64,000 bases of DNA from the NCBI GenBank assembly GCA_019694805.1, contig JAIBBG010000007.1:1-64000 (forward strand). The letters run 5' to 3'. Below the pieces are notes generated by a model that made no database searches, was not told the origin of the DNA, and worked only from the letters and a program-made list of their open reading frames with translations. This DNA comes from Flavobacteriales bacterium (lineage in GTDB: Bacteria; Bacteroidota; Bacteroidia; Flavobacteriales_D; Sanyastnellaceae). Below, in pieces: positions 23,391 through 32,627 of the stretch (positions are counted from its first letter, which is position 1; each line of letters opens with the position of its first letter). The translations under genes and the position numbers were made by a program.

Positions 23391-24362
23391 ATGAAAACAA
23401 ACTTCAAAAACATCCCATTCACAAAAAAGACATCCGGAACAATGAAAAAATATATAGCCATATTCATTCTGATGATCAGCTTCGTTGCTGCCAAATCGCA
23501 ACAGGAAATCATGATCAGCCAGTACATGTTCAATGGACTTGTACTCAACCCGGCCTATGCCGGAACCCATCCCTATTGGAGCGGTAGCATCCTGCATCGC
23601 AGCCAATGGGTGAAGTTTGATAAAGCCCCTAAAACACAGACACTTTGTTTAGACGGTCCAATTGCCAATGGCAAGCTTGGCGTTGGGTTGAACCTCAGCA
23701 ATGATGCATTAGGTATCACCAATCAATTGGACATCGGTGGAAACGTAGCCGGAAGAGTTTCTTTAGGTGCTGGTTTCCTCAGTGCTGGTATCAGACTGGG
23801 TGTGACACGTTATAGCGCCAACCTTACTGATGCTATCATCCGTGATTCAGAAGATCCGGTTTATGCTCAAAACATCAAAGGCGCTATGGTACCACGTTTA
23901 GGTATGGGCTTGTATTACTACCAACGCAATTGGTTCGCTGGTGTTTCTATTCCTTCTCTTCTCGCTGCTGACTCTAAAATCAGCAACTACAGCGATGGAA
24001 TGAACAGCTTTTACAAATCGCACGTTTACATCAACGGAGGATTCGTTTTCGAACCATCTCCTGAAGTTGCCATTAAGCCAAGTGTTTTGTTGAAAGTACA
24101 AGGAAGCGCGCCTGTAGAACTTGACTTGAATTGCAATGCCCTTTTCCTCAATAAATTTTGGATTGGTGCAGGCTACAGGACAGGTGATGCTATGATAGCG
24201 ATGGCAGAATGGAACATAACACATCAGCTTCGCATCGGTTATGCTTTTGATTACACATTAACGTCCATTTCAAACTACAGCAGTAATTCACATGAAGTGA
24301 TGTTGGGATACGATTTTGGAAAAGACGTAGATCTAAAAGCCCGTTCGCCACGTTATTTCTAA
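23391..24362 (+). CDS. PorP/SprF family type IX secretion membrane protein
   Basis: The 323-residue outer-membrane beta-barrel protein has the motif QYMFNGLVLNPAYAGTHPYW near the N-terminus and closes on SPRYF. The first ATG lies 2 bp after the adhesin stop and has a good SD-like AGGAGG inside the end of the upstream gene, suggesting translational coupling. An alternative ATG at 23442 would give a tighter signal peptide (MKKYIAIFILMISFVAAKSQ), so the true start is uncertain. Its position between the SprB-like adhesin and the PorE-like lipoprotein points to a role in export or anchoring of the adhesin. Confidence 0.9.
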   Translation: MKTNFKNIPFTKKTSGTMKKYIAIFILMISFVAAKSQQEIMISQYMFNGLVLNPAYAGTHPYWSGSILHRSQWVKFDKAPKTQTLCLDGPIANGKLGVGLNLSNDALGITNQLDIGGNVAGRVSLGAGFLSAGIRLGVTRYSANLTDAIIRDSEDPVYAQNIKGAMVPRLGMGLYYYQRNWFAGVSIPSLLAADSKISNYSDGMNSFYKSHVYINGGFVFEPSPEVAIKPSVLLKVQGSAPVELDLNCNALFLNKFWIGAGYRTGDAMIAMAEWNITHQLRIGYAFDYTLTSISNYSSNSHEVMLGYDFGKDVDLKARSPRYF

Positions 24363-24404
24363 CCCTGTTCTGGAAAATATTCATGAAAGAAATTTTTTAA
24401 TCGT

Positions 24405-26402
24405 ATGAAAAAAAGCATTCAAATCACCCAACTACTGGCTCTGCTTATTTCAGCAATGATGCTGGCTAGTTGTGCGTCTCTTTATATTCAGAATGGAAAA
24501 GAAGCATATGATAACCTTAAGTATCACGATGCCATTTATTATCTGAATAAAGGTGTGGCGAAAAAGCAAGATCCGGATGCCGTGAGAAAACTCGGTGAAT
24601 CGTATCTCAAGGTGAATGATTTTGAGCACGCCGCTTCGACCTATGAGCAAATCGCGACATTCACAGATAATACTGATGCCGATCGCATCAATCAAGCCAG
24701 AGCCTTGATGGGCACCGAGCGCTACAGTGAGGCCAAAACCATTCTCGAAGGCATCATCAGTCGTGATGCAGGCAATCAGGTGGCAAAAGAGCTCCTGCAA
24801 AGCTGCAAGACAGTAGATAAGATGAAAAGCGATTCCTTGCTTTACTTGGTAGAGCCTGTGAACATCCCAGTATTAGAAGCCGTTTTTTCTCCTTATCCAT
24901 TCAATGGTGGATTGATTTTCAGCAGTCCAAGCGGTAAAGGCGAAAGCGATCCTTACACGGATAAATCATACACCAACCTTTTCTTTTCGAAAAAAGAAGG
25001 TGCTTCATGGACGAATCCTGAACCATTGGAAGGTGTAAATGGACAATATCATGATGCAGTTGCAGCAGTGAGTCCATCCGGTCAGACACTTGTTTTCACC
25101 AGAAGTTTCCAATTAAACGGTGGTGCACTTGCAGGTAACGACCAGCGCGTAAGCATGACACAACTGTACACCAGCAAGATGGGCGCAGATGGTAAATGGG
25201 AAAAACCTTCATTGGTTCCATTCTGCGACAGTAAATACATGTTTGCTCACCCAGCATTTTCTCCGGACGGTAAAACGCTGTATTTCGCGTCGGATATGCC
25301 TGGAGGATTCGGTGAAATGGATATTTGGGAATCTCAACTTTCCGACAATACTTGGGGTACTCCTAAAAATTTAGGTGGTGATGTCAATTCGAAAGGAAAT
25401 GAGGTTTTCCCAACTGTGAAGGACGAAAACACTCTTTTCTTCAGCAGTGATGCACATGAAAGCTTAGGTGGATTGGATATTCTTCAATCAAGTCGTAAGA
25501 ACGGCGTTTGGGAAAATCCAGTGCATATCTCCTACCCTATCAATACATCAACAGATGATTTTGGTATGGTATGGAATGCAGATGGTAAAGGTGGTTACTT
25601 CACCAGTGACAGATATGGTTCAGATAAAATCTACAGCTTTGCATTCGATGATACCCGTGTAACGCTGAATGGCTTGGTTACGGGTAAAGACAGCATGTTG
25701 CCACTTGGTGGCGTGCGCGTGACCATCAAGAATCTCACTGATGGCACAGAACAGATGGTGATCACTGATGGTGATGGAAAATTCACTGCCGACCTGATCA
25801 AAGGCAAGGACTATCAAATGATAGCTGATCTTGAGGGCTACTTCAAACAAACCGAACCTGTCAATACCAAAACAGGAGAAAATCCTATCAGTAAGGTCAT
25901 AGAGATGAGTGAAGTCTATATCACCGACAATAAAAACGGCGAAAATGGCGGTAATGACGGTGGTAACAACGGTGGTAACAACGGTGGCAATAATGGCGGA
26001 GGCAACAATGGTGAAAACGGCAGTGGCACCGGTAAAAAAGGCGTCTATGACCTTCCTGAAATCCATTGGGATTACAACAAATGGGATATCCGACCAGACG
26101 CCGTTCCTTATCTCGACAATCTTGTGAAGCTTTTCAAAGACAATCCAGATCTGAAATTCGAACTGCGCAGCCACACCGACTGCAGAGGTAGTCATGAATA
26201 CAATGATGACCTTTCTGCGAAGCGCGCGAAAGCAGCAACAGATTACCTGGTGAAAAAAGGTGTTCCAAGAGCGATCATCGTATCTAAAGGTTATGGTGAA
26301 AGGGAACTCTTGAATGAATGCACCGATGGTGTGTTCTGTGATGAATCTAAACACGAACAAAATCGTCGTACTGAATTCATTGTAACAGGAAAGAAAAAGT
26401 AA
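24405..26402 (+). CDS. PorE-like lipoprotein: TPR, PD40 beta-propeller, carboxypeptidase-regulatory domain, OmpA
   Basis: The 665-residue protein has a lipoprotein signal (LLISAMMLASC, Cys at about 23). TPR helices follow (about 30-140), then WD40-like PD40 blades (about 150-410; FSPDGKTLYFASD and similar), a carboxypeptidase-regulatory-like domain (about 418-500; LNGLVTGKDSMLPLGGVRV), a linker of Gly/Asn repeats (about 510-545), and an OmpA peptidoglycan-binding domain (from about 551; SHTDCRG, RRTEF). The order equals that of PorE, the T9SS periplasmic lipoprotein that tethers the machinery to peptidoglycan. It ends the operon with the SprB-like adhesin and PorP/SprF. Whether it is the core PorE or a cassette-specific paralogue cannot be told here. 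Confidence 0.85.
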   Translation: MKKSIQITQLLALLISAMMLASCASLYIQNGKEAYDNLKYHDAIYYLNKGVAKKQDPDAVRKLGESYLKVNDFEHAASTYEQIATFTDNTDADRINQARALMGTERYSEAKTILEGIISRDAGNQVAKELLQSCKTVDKMKSDSLLYLVEPVNIPVLEAVFSPYPFNGGLIFSSPSGKGESDPYTDKSYTNLFFSKKEGASWTNPEPLEGVNGQYHDAVAAVSPSGQTLVFTRSFQLNGGALAGNDQRVSMTQLYTSKMGADGKWEKPSLVPFCDSKYMFAHPAFSPDGKTLYFASDMPGGFGEMDIWESQLSDNTWGTPKNLGGDVNSKGNEVFPTVKDENTLFFSSDAHESLGGLDILQSSRKNGVWENPVHISYPINTSTDDFGMVWNADGKGGYFTSDRYGSDKIYSFAFDDTRVTLNGLVTGKDSMLPLGGVRVTIKNLTDGTEQMVITDGDGKFTADLIKGKDYQMIADLEGYFKQTEPVNTKTGENPISKVIEMSEVYITDNKNGENGGNDGGNNGGNNGGNNGGGNNGENGSGTGKKGVYDLPEIHWDYNKWDIRPDAVPYLDNLVKLFKDNPDLKFELRSHTDCRGSHEYNDDLSAKRAKAATDYLVKKGVPRAIIVSKGYGERELLNECTDGVFCDESKHEQNRRTEFIVTGKKK

Positions 26403-26428
26403 TTCCACTTCAATTCCGGCAACGAATG

Positions 26429-26453
26429 GGCCTCCCTTATGGGGGGCCTTTTT
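26429..26453 (+). terminator. Intrinsic terminator after PorE-like gene
   Basis: An 8-bp GC-rich stem, GGCCTCCC/GGGGGGCC (one G-T pair), has a TTAT loop and is followed by TTTTT. It ends the adhesin/PorP/PorE-like operon. Confidence 0.85.
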
Positions 26454-26569
26454 CGTGAATGACATGGCCAAAGAAAACTGACATGAATAGTCCAATGTCG
26501 CTCCATCACCAAGCTTTGACTTAAAGCCCATTGATGACACTCAACGTATCCTGAATAACTAAAAACACG

Positions 26570-26596
26570 AGAAAAGCCCATAAGCGTAGGGCTTAC
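26570..26596 (-). terminator. Probable terminator after GWxTD gene
   Basis: On the minus strand, TAAGCCC and GGGCTTTT form a stem of at least 6 bp with a 9-nt loop and a short T run. It lies about 75 nt after the stop of the GWxTD gene. Confidence 0.45.
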
Positions 26597-26670
26597 TCTT
26601 TCATGTGGAAACAAAATGAGCGGTATCCAGAGAAAGATTGCAGAGACGAATTCAGTTTGAAGAAAAGCGA

Positions 26671-27930
26671 TTATTCGTTGTATACCCTACCGTTGCGCCA
26701 GTTCTGCACGCCACGTTCCCAAAAAGTCTTGAACCCAGGATCTCTTTCCAGAACATAAATATTACCACTGAGCGGATGCTCAACTTTATGGAAATTAAAG
26801 GTGAGCATACCAGCTGAGCCATCCTCGCCATATTGCCAGGTTTCTGCATCATTGTACCGATTGATTTTGGTTGGATTACCGAAAATCAAGTGGATCATAC
26901 CACGGTCGGTGCGCCAACCTTCGGTATAAGTGCTGAAATAGTAATTGGCCTCTTGAACTCTTCGGTAATAAGTTTTGATCAATTCCCTCGCACGTTCTTT
27001 GGTTCCACCGCATTCAAGCCAGAATTTATCGATCATCAGCTTGGGGTAATTGTTCTTTACAATGTCATCATGTTCAGATTTGGTCGTGATATACCGCAAT
27101 GGCCATTCCAACGCTTCAACACTGCGCACTTCAGGATAATAACTATTGGACGTCTTGATGGTTATTCCTGATTTTAGGAACACGTCATGTGTTACAAAGT
27201 AGTTTCCGCTTTCTACTTCAAAAATCATTTCTCCGGTTTTGCTGGATGTGTTCACCACAGCGGAGTTGGTCAAGTCCGGCAACTCCGGCTGGCTGGTAGA
27301 AAAAGGTGGCGGCGGTAATTTGACCTCACCGATCAGGTGAAGGATTTTGGGGAGTGATTTATTTTTATTCCTTGCCGATTCCACTTCAACTATTTGTCCC
27401 GGTGTGGCAAATCCACCGAAAATTGGTTCACCAGTTTCAAACTTTCGAAGCAAATAATTCTGGCCAGAATACGCAGTCGTCTTATCTGCAATCAAATATC
27501 CAGGCTGTGTTTGATTTTTAGTCAGGTCGGTGAATTCCACGACTACATTCCAAATCCCTTGCGGCAATTTCATTTTGACCGATCCGAGCAACCAGCCTTG
27601 CCTTTCGTGTGCTGTATCAACTATTCGCACCGAAGTTGTATCCATCCTGTCGCCGCCAATCTCGGTGGTAGTGACATTGAGTCTGATTTTAGCTTCGAAA
27701 GGAGAACCAGATCCGTCGCGCGCATAAAGCAATTCAGAAGATTTCACCCTGAAAAAAATAGTAGACGAATCATCTCGATGATGGTAGATGATGTATTCAG
27801 GATGTAACTCTCTGCTTTCGTAGTCATACAAAAATTTATATGATCCACTTTGCATATTCATACCTGAGTCACATGCCATCAAGAGCATGATGCAAGAGAT
27901 AACCACGAATATGGAACCACTATTCTTCAT
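26671..27930 (-). CDS. GWxTD domain-containing lipoprotein
   Basis: The 419-residue protein has a lipoprotein signal (CIMLLMAC, Cys about 20). The middle is beta-rich. The C-terminal third holds the naming motif (EGWRTDRGMIHLIFGNP) followed by the aromatic WQYG segment. The family is found mainly in Bacteroidota and its biochemical role is unknown; it is probably periplasmic or outer-membrane attached. Its start overlaps the end of rmuC by 11 bp, so the two are likely cotranscribed. Confidence 0.85.
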   Translation of the reverse strand: MKNSGSIFVVISCIMLLMACDSGMNMQSGSYKFLYDYESRELHPEYIIYHHRDDSSTIFFRVKSSELLYARDGSGSPFEAKIRLNVTTTEIGGDRMDTTSVRIVDTAHERQGWLLGSVKMKLPQGIWNVVVEFTDLTKNQTQPGYLIADKTTAYSGQNYLLRKFETGEPIFGGFATPGQIVEVESARNKNKSLPKILHLIGEVKLPPPPFSTSQPELPDLTNSAVVNTSSKTGEMIFEVESGNYFVTHDVFLKSGITIKTSNSYYPEVRSVEALEWPLRYITTKSEHDDIVKNNYPKLMIDKFWLECGGTKERARELIKTYYRRVQEANYYFSTYTEGWRTDRGMIHLIFGNPTKINRYNDAETWQYGEDGSAGMLTFNFHKVEHPLSGNIYVLERDPGFKTFWERGVQNWRNGRVYNE

Positions 27931-29212
27931 CCGCCTTATCCAATAGAGTTTGATTGAGTTGTTTTTGTTGTTTTACACCGAGCTTCTTCATGTTTTCAGC
28001 GCGTCTAATCAAGTTTCCTGTACCAGTAGATAGTTTTTTCATCGCTTCATCATATTCCTTTTTGGAAGCTTCGATTTTACTACCAATAGCCAGCAGATCA
28101 TCGGTGAATGCCACAAACTTATCGTATAGTTTACCTCCCTCTTCCGCGATGGCTTCAGCGTTGATGACCCTTCTTTCTTGCATCCAAATGCTGGCAACAG
28201 TTCGCAACGAAGCCAATAAAGTGGTTGGAGAAACTAGAACGATTTTTCTGTCCCATGCGAATTGATACAATTCCTGATCATATTGCATTGCAGCAGAAAA
28301 TGCAGCTTCTATCGGCATGAAGAGCAGCACAAAATCAGGGCTATTGAGGGTCTTGGCTGTTTGGTAGTTCTTTTCTCCCAAATCTTTGATGTGCTTGCGT
28401 ATGCTCTCACTATGTTGTTTGAGGAAACGCATTCTTTCTTCATCACTTGAAGCCGAGATCATATTGTTGTAGGCGATCAGTGACACTTTACTATCAATGA
28501 TCAAGTGCTTTTTTTCTGGAAGAAAAACGACCACGTCAGGGCGAATGACAGTTCCGTCTACGTTCTGAGCGGATTCTTGTGTTTTGTATTCACTGCCCTC
28601 GACCAAACCACTTCGCTCAAGGATTTTCTCCAGAATCATTTCACCCCAGTTTCCTTGTGATTTATTGTCACCTTTCAGCGCAACTGCCAGATTATTCGCA
28701 TCGCCTGAAAGCTGTTTATTCAATCCAGCCAATAGCTCAATTTCCTTTTTGAGGTTAATGCGTTCCTTATTTTCATCTTGATAAACTCTTTCCACTTTCT
28801 CTTCAAATTCCTTGAGTTTTCTACTTAGTGGTGTAAGAACGAGATCCAGTTGTTCTTTATTCTGGGCTGTCGCATTCTTCGTCTTTTCTTCAAAAATGCG
28901 ATTGGCCAAATTTTCAAATTCCGTTTTGAATTCACTTCTTGCCTTTTGAAGCACATCATCTTGTTGTGCAAGTGCCACTTCCAGAGATTTTCTGTTGGCC
29001 TCCGATGTTGCCAGCAAAGTATTGGCTGAATCCTTCTCCTTGCGGACATCACGGAGTTCATTTTGTACGTCTGATAGATTCCTGCGCAGTTCTGCAACAA
29101 TAGGATGCTGAGCAATCTGAGCGTCCGAAACCGCACCAGCCTTAGCCTTCAAAGCGAACCAAGCCAGTGTTACACCAATGACAATACCTGAGATGAGCCA
29201 AATCAATTCCAT
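27920..29212 (-). CDS. rmuC: DNA recombination protein RmuC
   Basis: The 430-residue protein has an N-terminal membrane anchor (about 2-22, LIWLISGIVIGVTLAWFAL), a long coiled coil (about 40-170) and the conserved RmuC nuclease-like domain (about 180-390; QGNWGEMILEKILERSGL, RPDVVVFLP, IIDSKVSL). These motifs (G.W.E, PD, DSK) match the PD-(D/E)xK-like core. RmuC limits inversions at inverted repeats in E. coli. It overlaps the downstream GWxTD gene by 11 bp. It is divergent from the TonB-C-domain gene. Confidence 0.93.
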   Translation of the reverse strand: MELIWLISGIVIGVTLAWFALKAKAGAVSDAQIAQHPIVAELRRNLSDVQNELRDVRKEKDSANTLLATSEANRKSLEVALAQQDDVLQKARSEFKTEFENLANRIFEEKTKNATAQNKEQLDLVLTPLSRKLKEFEEKVERVYQDENKERINLKKEIELLAGLNKQLSGDANNLAVALKGDNKSQGNWGEMILEKILERSGLVEGSEYKTQESAQNVDGTVIRPDVVVFLPEKKHLIIDSKVSLIAYNNMISASSDEERMRFLKQHSESIRKHIKDLGEKNYQTAKTLNSPDFVLLFMPIEAAFSAAMQYDQELYQFAWDRKIVLVSPTTLLASLRTVASIWMQERRVINAEAIAEEGGKLYDKFVAFTDDLLAIGSKIEASKKEYDEAMKKLSTGTGNLIRRAENMKKLGVKQQKQLNQTLLDKADEE

Positions 29213-29239
29213 GCAGGTAAAATTATAACATGTTCTGAC

Positions 29240-29247
29240 TACCTTTG
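29240..29247 (+). promoter_or_regulatory. Candidate -7 element for the TonB-C-domain gene
   Basis: TACCTTTG matches TAnnTTTG perfectly and lies 27 nt before the ATG at 29275. No clear TTG is seen at the usual distance upstream, so this is a partial match only. Confidence 0.4.
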
Positions 29248-29274
29248 GGTTTTACTAGCCATTTCCTTAACTAC

Positions 29275-29727
29275 ATGAGAAAAACCCTTTTCATCTTCAC
29301 AGGTGTCCTGTTCTTCGTGTATGCAGGCGCTCAAAACGAACCGATGACCCAAGATTCGGTTCTGCAAAATGCGACCGAAGAAGAAATTTTTTCAGTTGTT
29401 TCGCAAATGCCCGAATATCCTGAGGGACAAGCTGGTCTTAATAAGTTCATCACAGAAAATCTGATCTACCCTCAAGCTTGCGTAGAGAACAGCATTCAAG
29501 GAACCATTGTTGTCTCATTCGTTGTAGAAAAAGATGGAAGCACCTCTAATCATTCCATCATCAGAACAGTATCATATGGAGGCGAACTCAATAAAGAAGC
29601 CCTGCGGTTATGCCGATTGCTCCGATATAAACCCGGTGCTCAAAATGGTGTGCAAGTGCGTGTGAAGGTGAATCTTCCCATTGAGTTTAACCTTCGCGAA
29701 GAAAGAAAGAAGCAAAAGAATAAGTAG
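29275..29727 (+). CDS. TonB C-terminal domain protein (energy transducer TonB-like)
   Basis: The ATG at 29275 is chosen over the TTG at 29245 because a signal peptide (MRKTLFIFTGVLFFVYAGAQ) begins there; the product is 150 residues. The core is MPEYPEGQAGLNKFITENLIYP...GTIVVSFVVEKDGS...EALRLCRLLRYKPGAQNG, the TonB_C fold of stand-alone Bacteroidota proteins. Unlike classical TonB it has no N-terminal inner-membrane anchor with a Pro-rich stalk, so it is probably periplasmic and may not energise transport. It converges on the SBBP gene with a 7-bp gap. Confidence 0.82.
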   Translation: MRKTLFIFTGVLFFVYAGAQNEPMTQDSVLQNATEEEIFSVVSQMPEYPEGQAGLNKFITENLIYPQACVENSIQGTIVVSFVVEKDGSTSNHSIIRTVSYGGELNKEALRLCRLLRYKPGAQNGVQVRVKVNLPIEFNLREERKKQKNK

Positions 29728-29734
29728 AAATATA

Positions 29735-32380
29735 CTACTGAACTGAGATCATGAACACTTTCCTTTCATCATGATCAGATCTTACAGCAACAAAGTATTG
29801 AGCAGCAGGCCATGCACTCAAATCCAATTGCAATTGACCCGTGGTGTTACTCAAAAATTTTTGCTCAAAAATGAGTTCACCCATGACATTGTAAACATCA
29901 ATGTGGGTGATGACATCCGGAATGGAGATATTCAGAAACCCGGAAGTTGGGTTGGGATAAATAGCCCAATCATCCCTGTTTTCCAATTGGATGCTTTTCA
30001 CCAACGATGAAATTTCACCGTTGTCATTTTGTTGTGAAATGCGGTAATACTGCAATCCCTTTTCGGGATGTTGATCAACTTCAAAAAAATGAATACCATC
30101 TGAAGCCTGCGAGCAATCCAACTCCTTGATCAACTGCCAATGGATGGCATCAGTGCTCTTTTCCAAAATATATTCATGACATTGTATTCCTTGAGAAATG
30201 GTCCAATGGCACTCCACTTGATGAACATGACTCGCGTAGTGAACGTCGAATGAAATCAATTCCACGGGTAAAGACATTGCCAGGGTATAATCAGCGAGAA
30301 AACCATCGTATACCCCTGAAGAACTCAATGCAGTTTGAAATGCTCCTGGCGTAGCAATACTATTGGCCGATGAAGTAAATCCTCCTACAAACAAATGTGT
30401 CACTGCATCACCTACAACTGAACGAATAAAGTCGTCCGAGCTACCACCGAAATACGTGATCCAGTTTACTGTGCCGGAAATATCAAAGCAACTCAAGAAG
30501 CCATCATAAGAACCTCCGCCAAAAGTAGTTTGTGTGGCACCTGCCGTAACCAAACCGGAGTTTGACGCAGTATTGCCACCGATGTAAATACTTCCAGCAC
30601 CATCAGTCCAAATAGAATATGCGATGTCCTGAGAAATACCACCCAAATAAGTTGACCAATTTCTGGTTCCTGCGCTACTCAAACTAAGAATAAATGAATC
30701 CGACGGGCCATTGAGAACAGTATCGTAGGCGCCGGCTGTGGCTATTCCAACTGTAGAATTGGTTTGGCCTGTAATCAAAAGATCACCGCTGAGGTCAATA
30801 GCCAACCCATAACCGTTGTCCGATAAATTGCTACCGAAATAAGTTGACCACACCAGGTTTCCAGCATTACCGAACTTGGTTATCAATGCGTCATTTGATC
30901 CACCAATGACCGTTTGAAAAGCGCCAGCGGTAGACAATCCTGATGAATTCGTTGAGGAAAGCAAAATATATTCGGATGCTGCATTGATTTTAATTTGATA
31001 GGCCACATCCACTCCAGTTCCCCCGAGATAACTTCCCCAATTCAATCCGCCTGTTGAGTTAAACGATGCGATGAATCCGTCAGAACTTCCGCCTGCCAGT
31101 GCCAATTGGTGTGCACCTGCGGAAGCGATGGCATTTGTTGATGCCGTCTGTCCGCAAATGGCAATGTCACTTCCGTTAAGCGTAATGCCCCGCCCCATCT
31201 CATTCAAAGTGCCGCCGTAGTAAGTGCTCCAGATCAAACCTCCGACAGGACTCATTTTCGCGAGAATCACATCAGAATTTCCACCGAGAATGGTTTGATG
31301 CGTGCCTGCTGTTGCCAAAGCAGTTGATGCAGATGATCCTGTAAAATAGAGGTTACCCGAAGCATCTGTGACCATGTCAATGAGCTGTTCATCCGCAGTA
31401 CCACCAAAATAGGTCGACCACAAACGATTTCCATTGATATCAAACTTCGCAATAAAAATGTCGAAAAACGGTGATCCACCATAGGTTCCCTGATATGCTC
31501 CGGCTGAAGCGATACCTCCGGCAGATTGAGTAATACCACCGAGGAATACACCTCCCATACCATCTATGACAGTCTTTAATCCTTGTTCTACTGAAGCTCC
31601 ACCGAAATAGGTAGACCAGTTAACCGTTGGTGACGGAATGGGATCAATTATCAATGGAGCTTTCGAATGCGTAATCACTTCGCTGGCTGTAAAACCGATC
31701 ACATGAGGTTCACACAACATGTATCGGATGTCGACTTCCTTTTTACGCTCGTTTTCAAATAAAAAACTGAAAGGAATTGATTCTGTAATGATTCCCAGCG
31801 AAGTCTGCAGTTCAAAATGATTGCGATCCTCACCCATCAATATCTTATCCTGACCCTGGTATTGGAGTTTAATCATTCCCAGATCCGAAGCATGTTTCAG
31901 GATGAAATTGATCTTTGGAACCCAAACTCCATGTTCATTGAGAAGCGATGTGAATTCTACATCAATGCCTTTCCAAGCATCGTGGCAAATCACAGTGCGG
32001 AAGGTCAGAACATCGCGTATTTCCTCAGGACCGTTTTGACCGGAAAAAATGTAATGACTGATCTCACCCACAGGCTCAATGAACTCCATCCATGATTCTG
32101 ATTGATGATCCGTTTGAAAAAGTGCATCTACCCGATGGAATTGGGTTTGCTGATTGAGTTGTTGGCGGAGTTGGTGAGAAAAACCGTTCGAGGTGATGAG
32201 CAAATCGTATTCATCAGAAAAGAATGCTGCTACGATATGGTGATTGTGAGTTCCGTACTGATCCAATATCTGTCCTTTGTTGCATACATATCCATCTTGA
32301 TGAGGTTGATGAGCATATGCATCAGCCCATCCCAAGAAGGAAGACATAGAATACAACAATGCCAATAATGCAGTTCTCAT
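29735..32380 (-). CDS. DUF7948/SBBP beta-propeller secreted protein with type A T9SS sorting domain
   Basis: The 881-residue protein has a signal peptide (to about 24), a DUF7948-type N-terminal domain (about 30-245; NKGQILDQYG start, APLIIDP end), and about seven SBBP repeats (WSTYFGGAS..., A.A.G.ITQSAGGIA...GAYQ). These are predicted to build a beta-propeller. A short fibronectin-like segment follows, then a type A sorting domain (WAIYPNPTSGFLNISIP). It is probably an extracellular surface protein of unknown ligand. It is transcribed divergently from another DUF7948/SBBP gene 250 bp away. A -7-like TATTTTCG (minus strand, 32402-32409) lies about 21 nt before the start. Confidence 0.87.
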   Translation of the reverse strand: MRTALLALLYSMSSFLGWADAYAHQPHQDGYVCNKGQILDQYGTHNHHIVAAFFSDEYDLLITSNGFSHQLRQQLNQQTQFHRVDALFQTDHQSESWMEFIEPVGEISHYIFSGQNGPEEIRDVLTFRTVICHDAWKGIDVEFTSLLNEHGVWVPKINFILKHASDLGMIKLQYQGQDKILMGEDRNHFELQTSLGIITESIPFSFLFENERKKEVDIRYMLCEPHVIGFTASEVITHSKAPLIIDPIPSPTVNWSTYFGGASVEQGLKTVIDGMGGVFLGGITQSAGGIASAGAYQGTYGGSPFFDIFIAKFDINGNRLWSTYFGGTADEQLIDMVTDASGNLYFTGSSASTALATAGTHQTILGGNSDVILAKMSPVGGLIWSTYYGGTLNEMGRGITLNGSDIAICGQTASTNAIASAGAHQLALAGGSSDGFIASFNSTGGLNWGSYLGGTGVDVAYQIKINAASEYILLSSTNSSGLSTAGAFQTVIGGSNDALITKFGNAGNLVWSTYFGSNLSDNGYGLAIDLSGDLLITGQTNSTVGIATAGAYDTVLNGPSDSFILSLSSAGTRNWSTYLGGISQDIAYSIWTDGAGSIYIGGNTASNSGLVTAGATQTTFGGGSYDGFLSCFDISGTVNWITYFGGSSDDFIRSVVGDAVTHLFVGGFTSSANSIATPGAFQTALSSSGVYDGFLADYTLAMSLPVELISFDVHYASHVHQVECHWTISQGIQCHEYILEKSTDAIHWQLIKELDCSQASDGIHFFEVDQHPEKGLQYYRISQQNDNGEISSLVKSIQLENRDDWAIYPNPTSGFLNISIPDVITHIDVYNVMGELIFEQKFLSNTTGQLQLDLSAWPAAQYFVAVRSDHDERKVFMISVQ

Positions 32381-32627
32381 CAGATACTTTTCACTCAGCT
32401 ACGAAAATACCATGAATAATCCGTTGTTTTTCAGTGTTTCAGTAGAGAATTGAGCACAATCCACTGTTCAATCCATTAATCCTTAAAAATTCACGACAGA
32501 ACCCCGACAACGTTTCTATGAATATAGATGTCATCATCATAGAAATTCCACAATGAGGATCCAAAAACATGTCCATACAAGTTTTGGGTAGTGAGAAAGA
32601 TTCAGATAATCGCATTAATTTCGGAGC

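Noticed and set aside
25620-26540. 306-codon minus-strand frame opposite the PorE-like gene
   Set aside because: Shadow of the sense gene, including antisense of the Gly/Asn linker; no family match.
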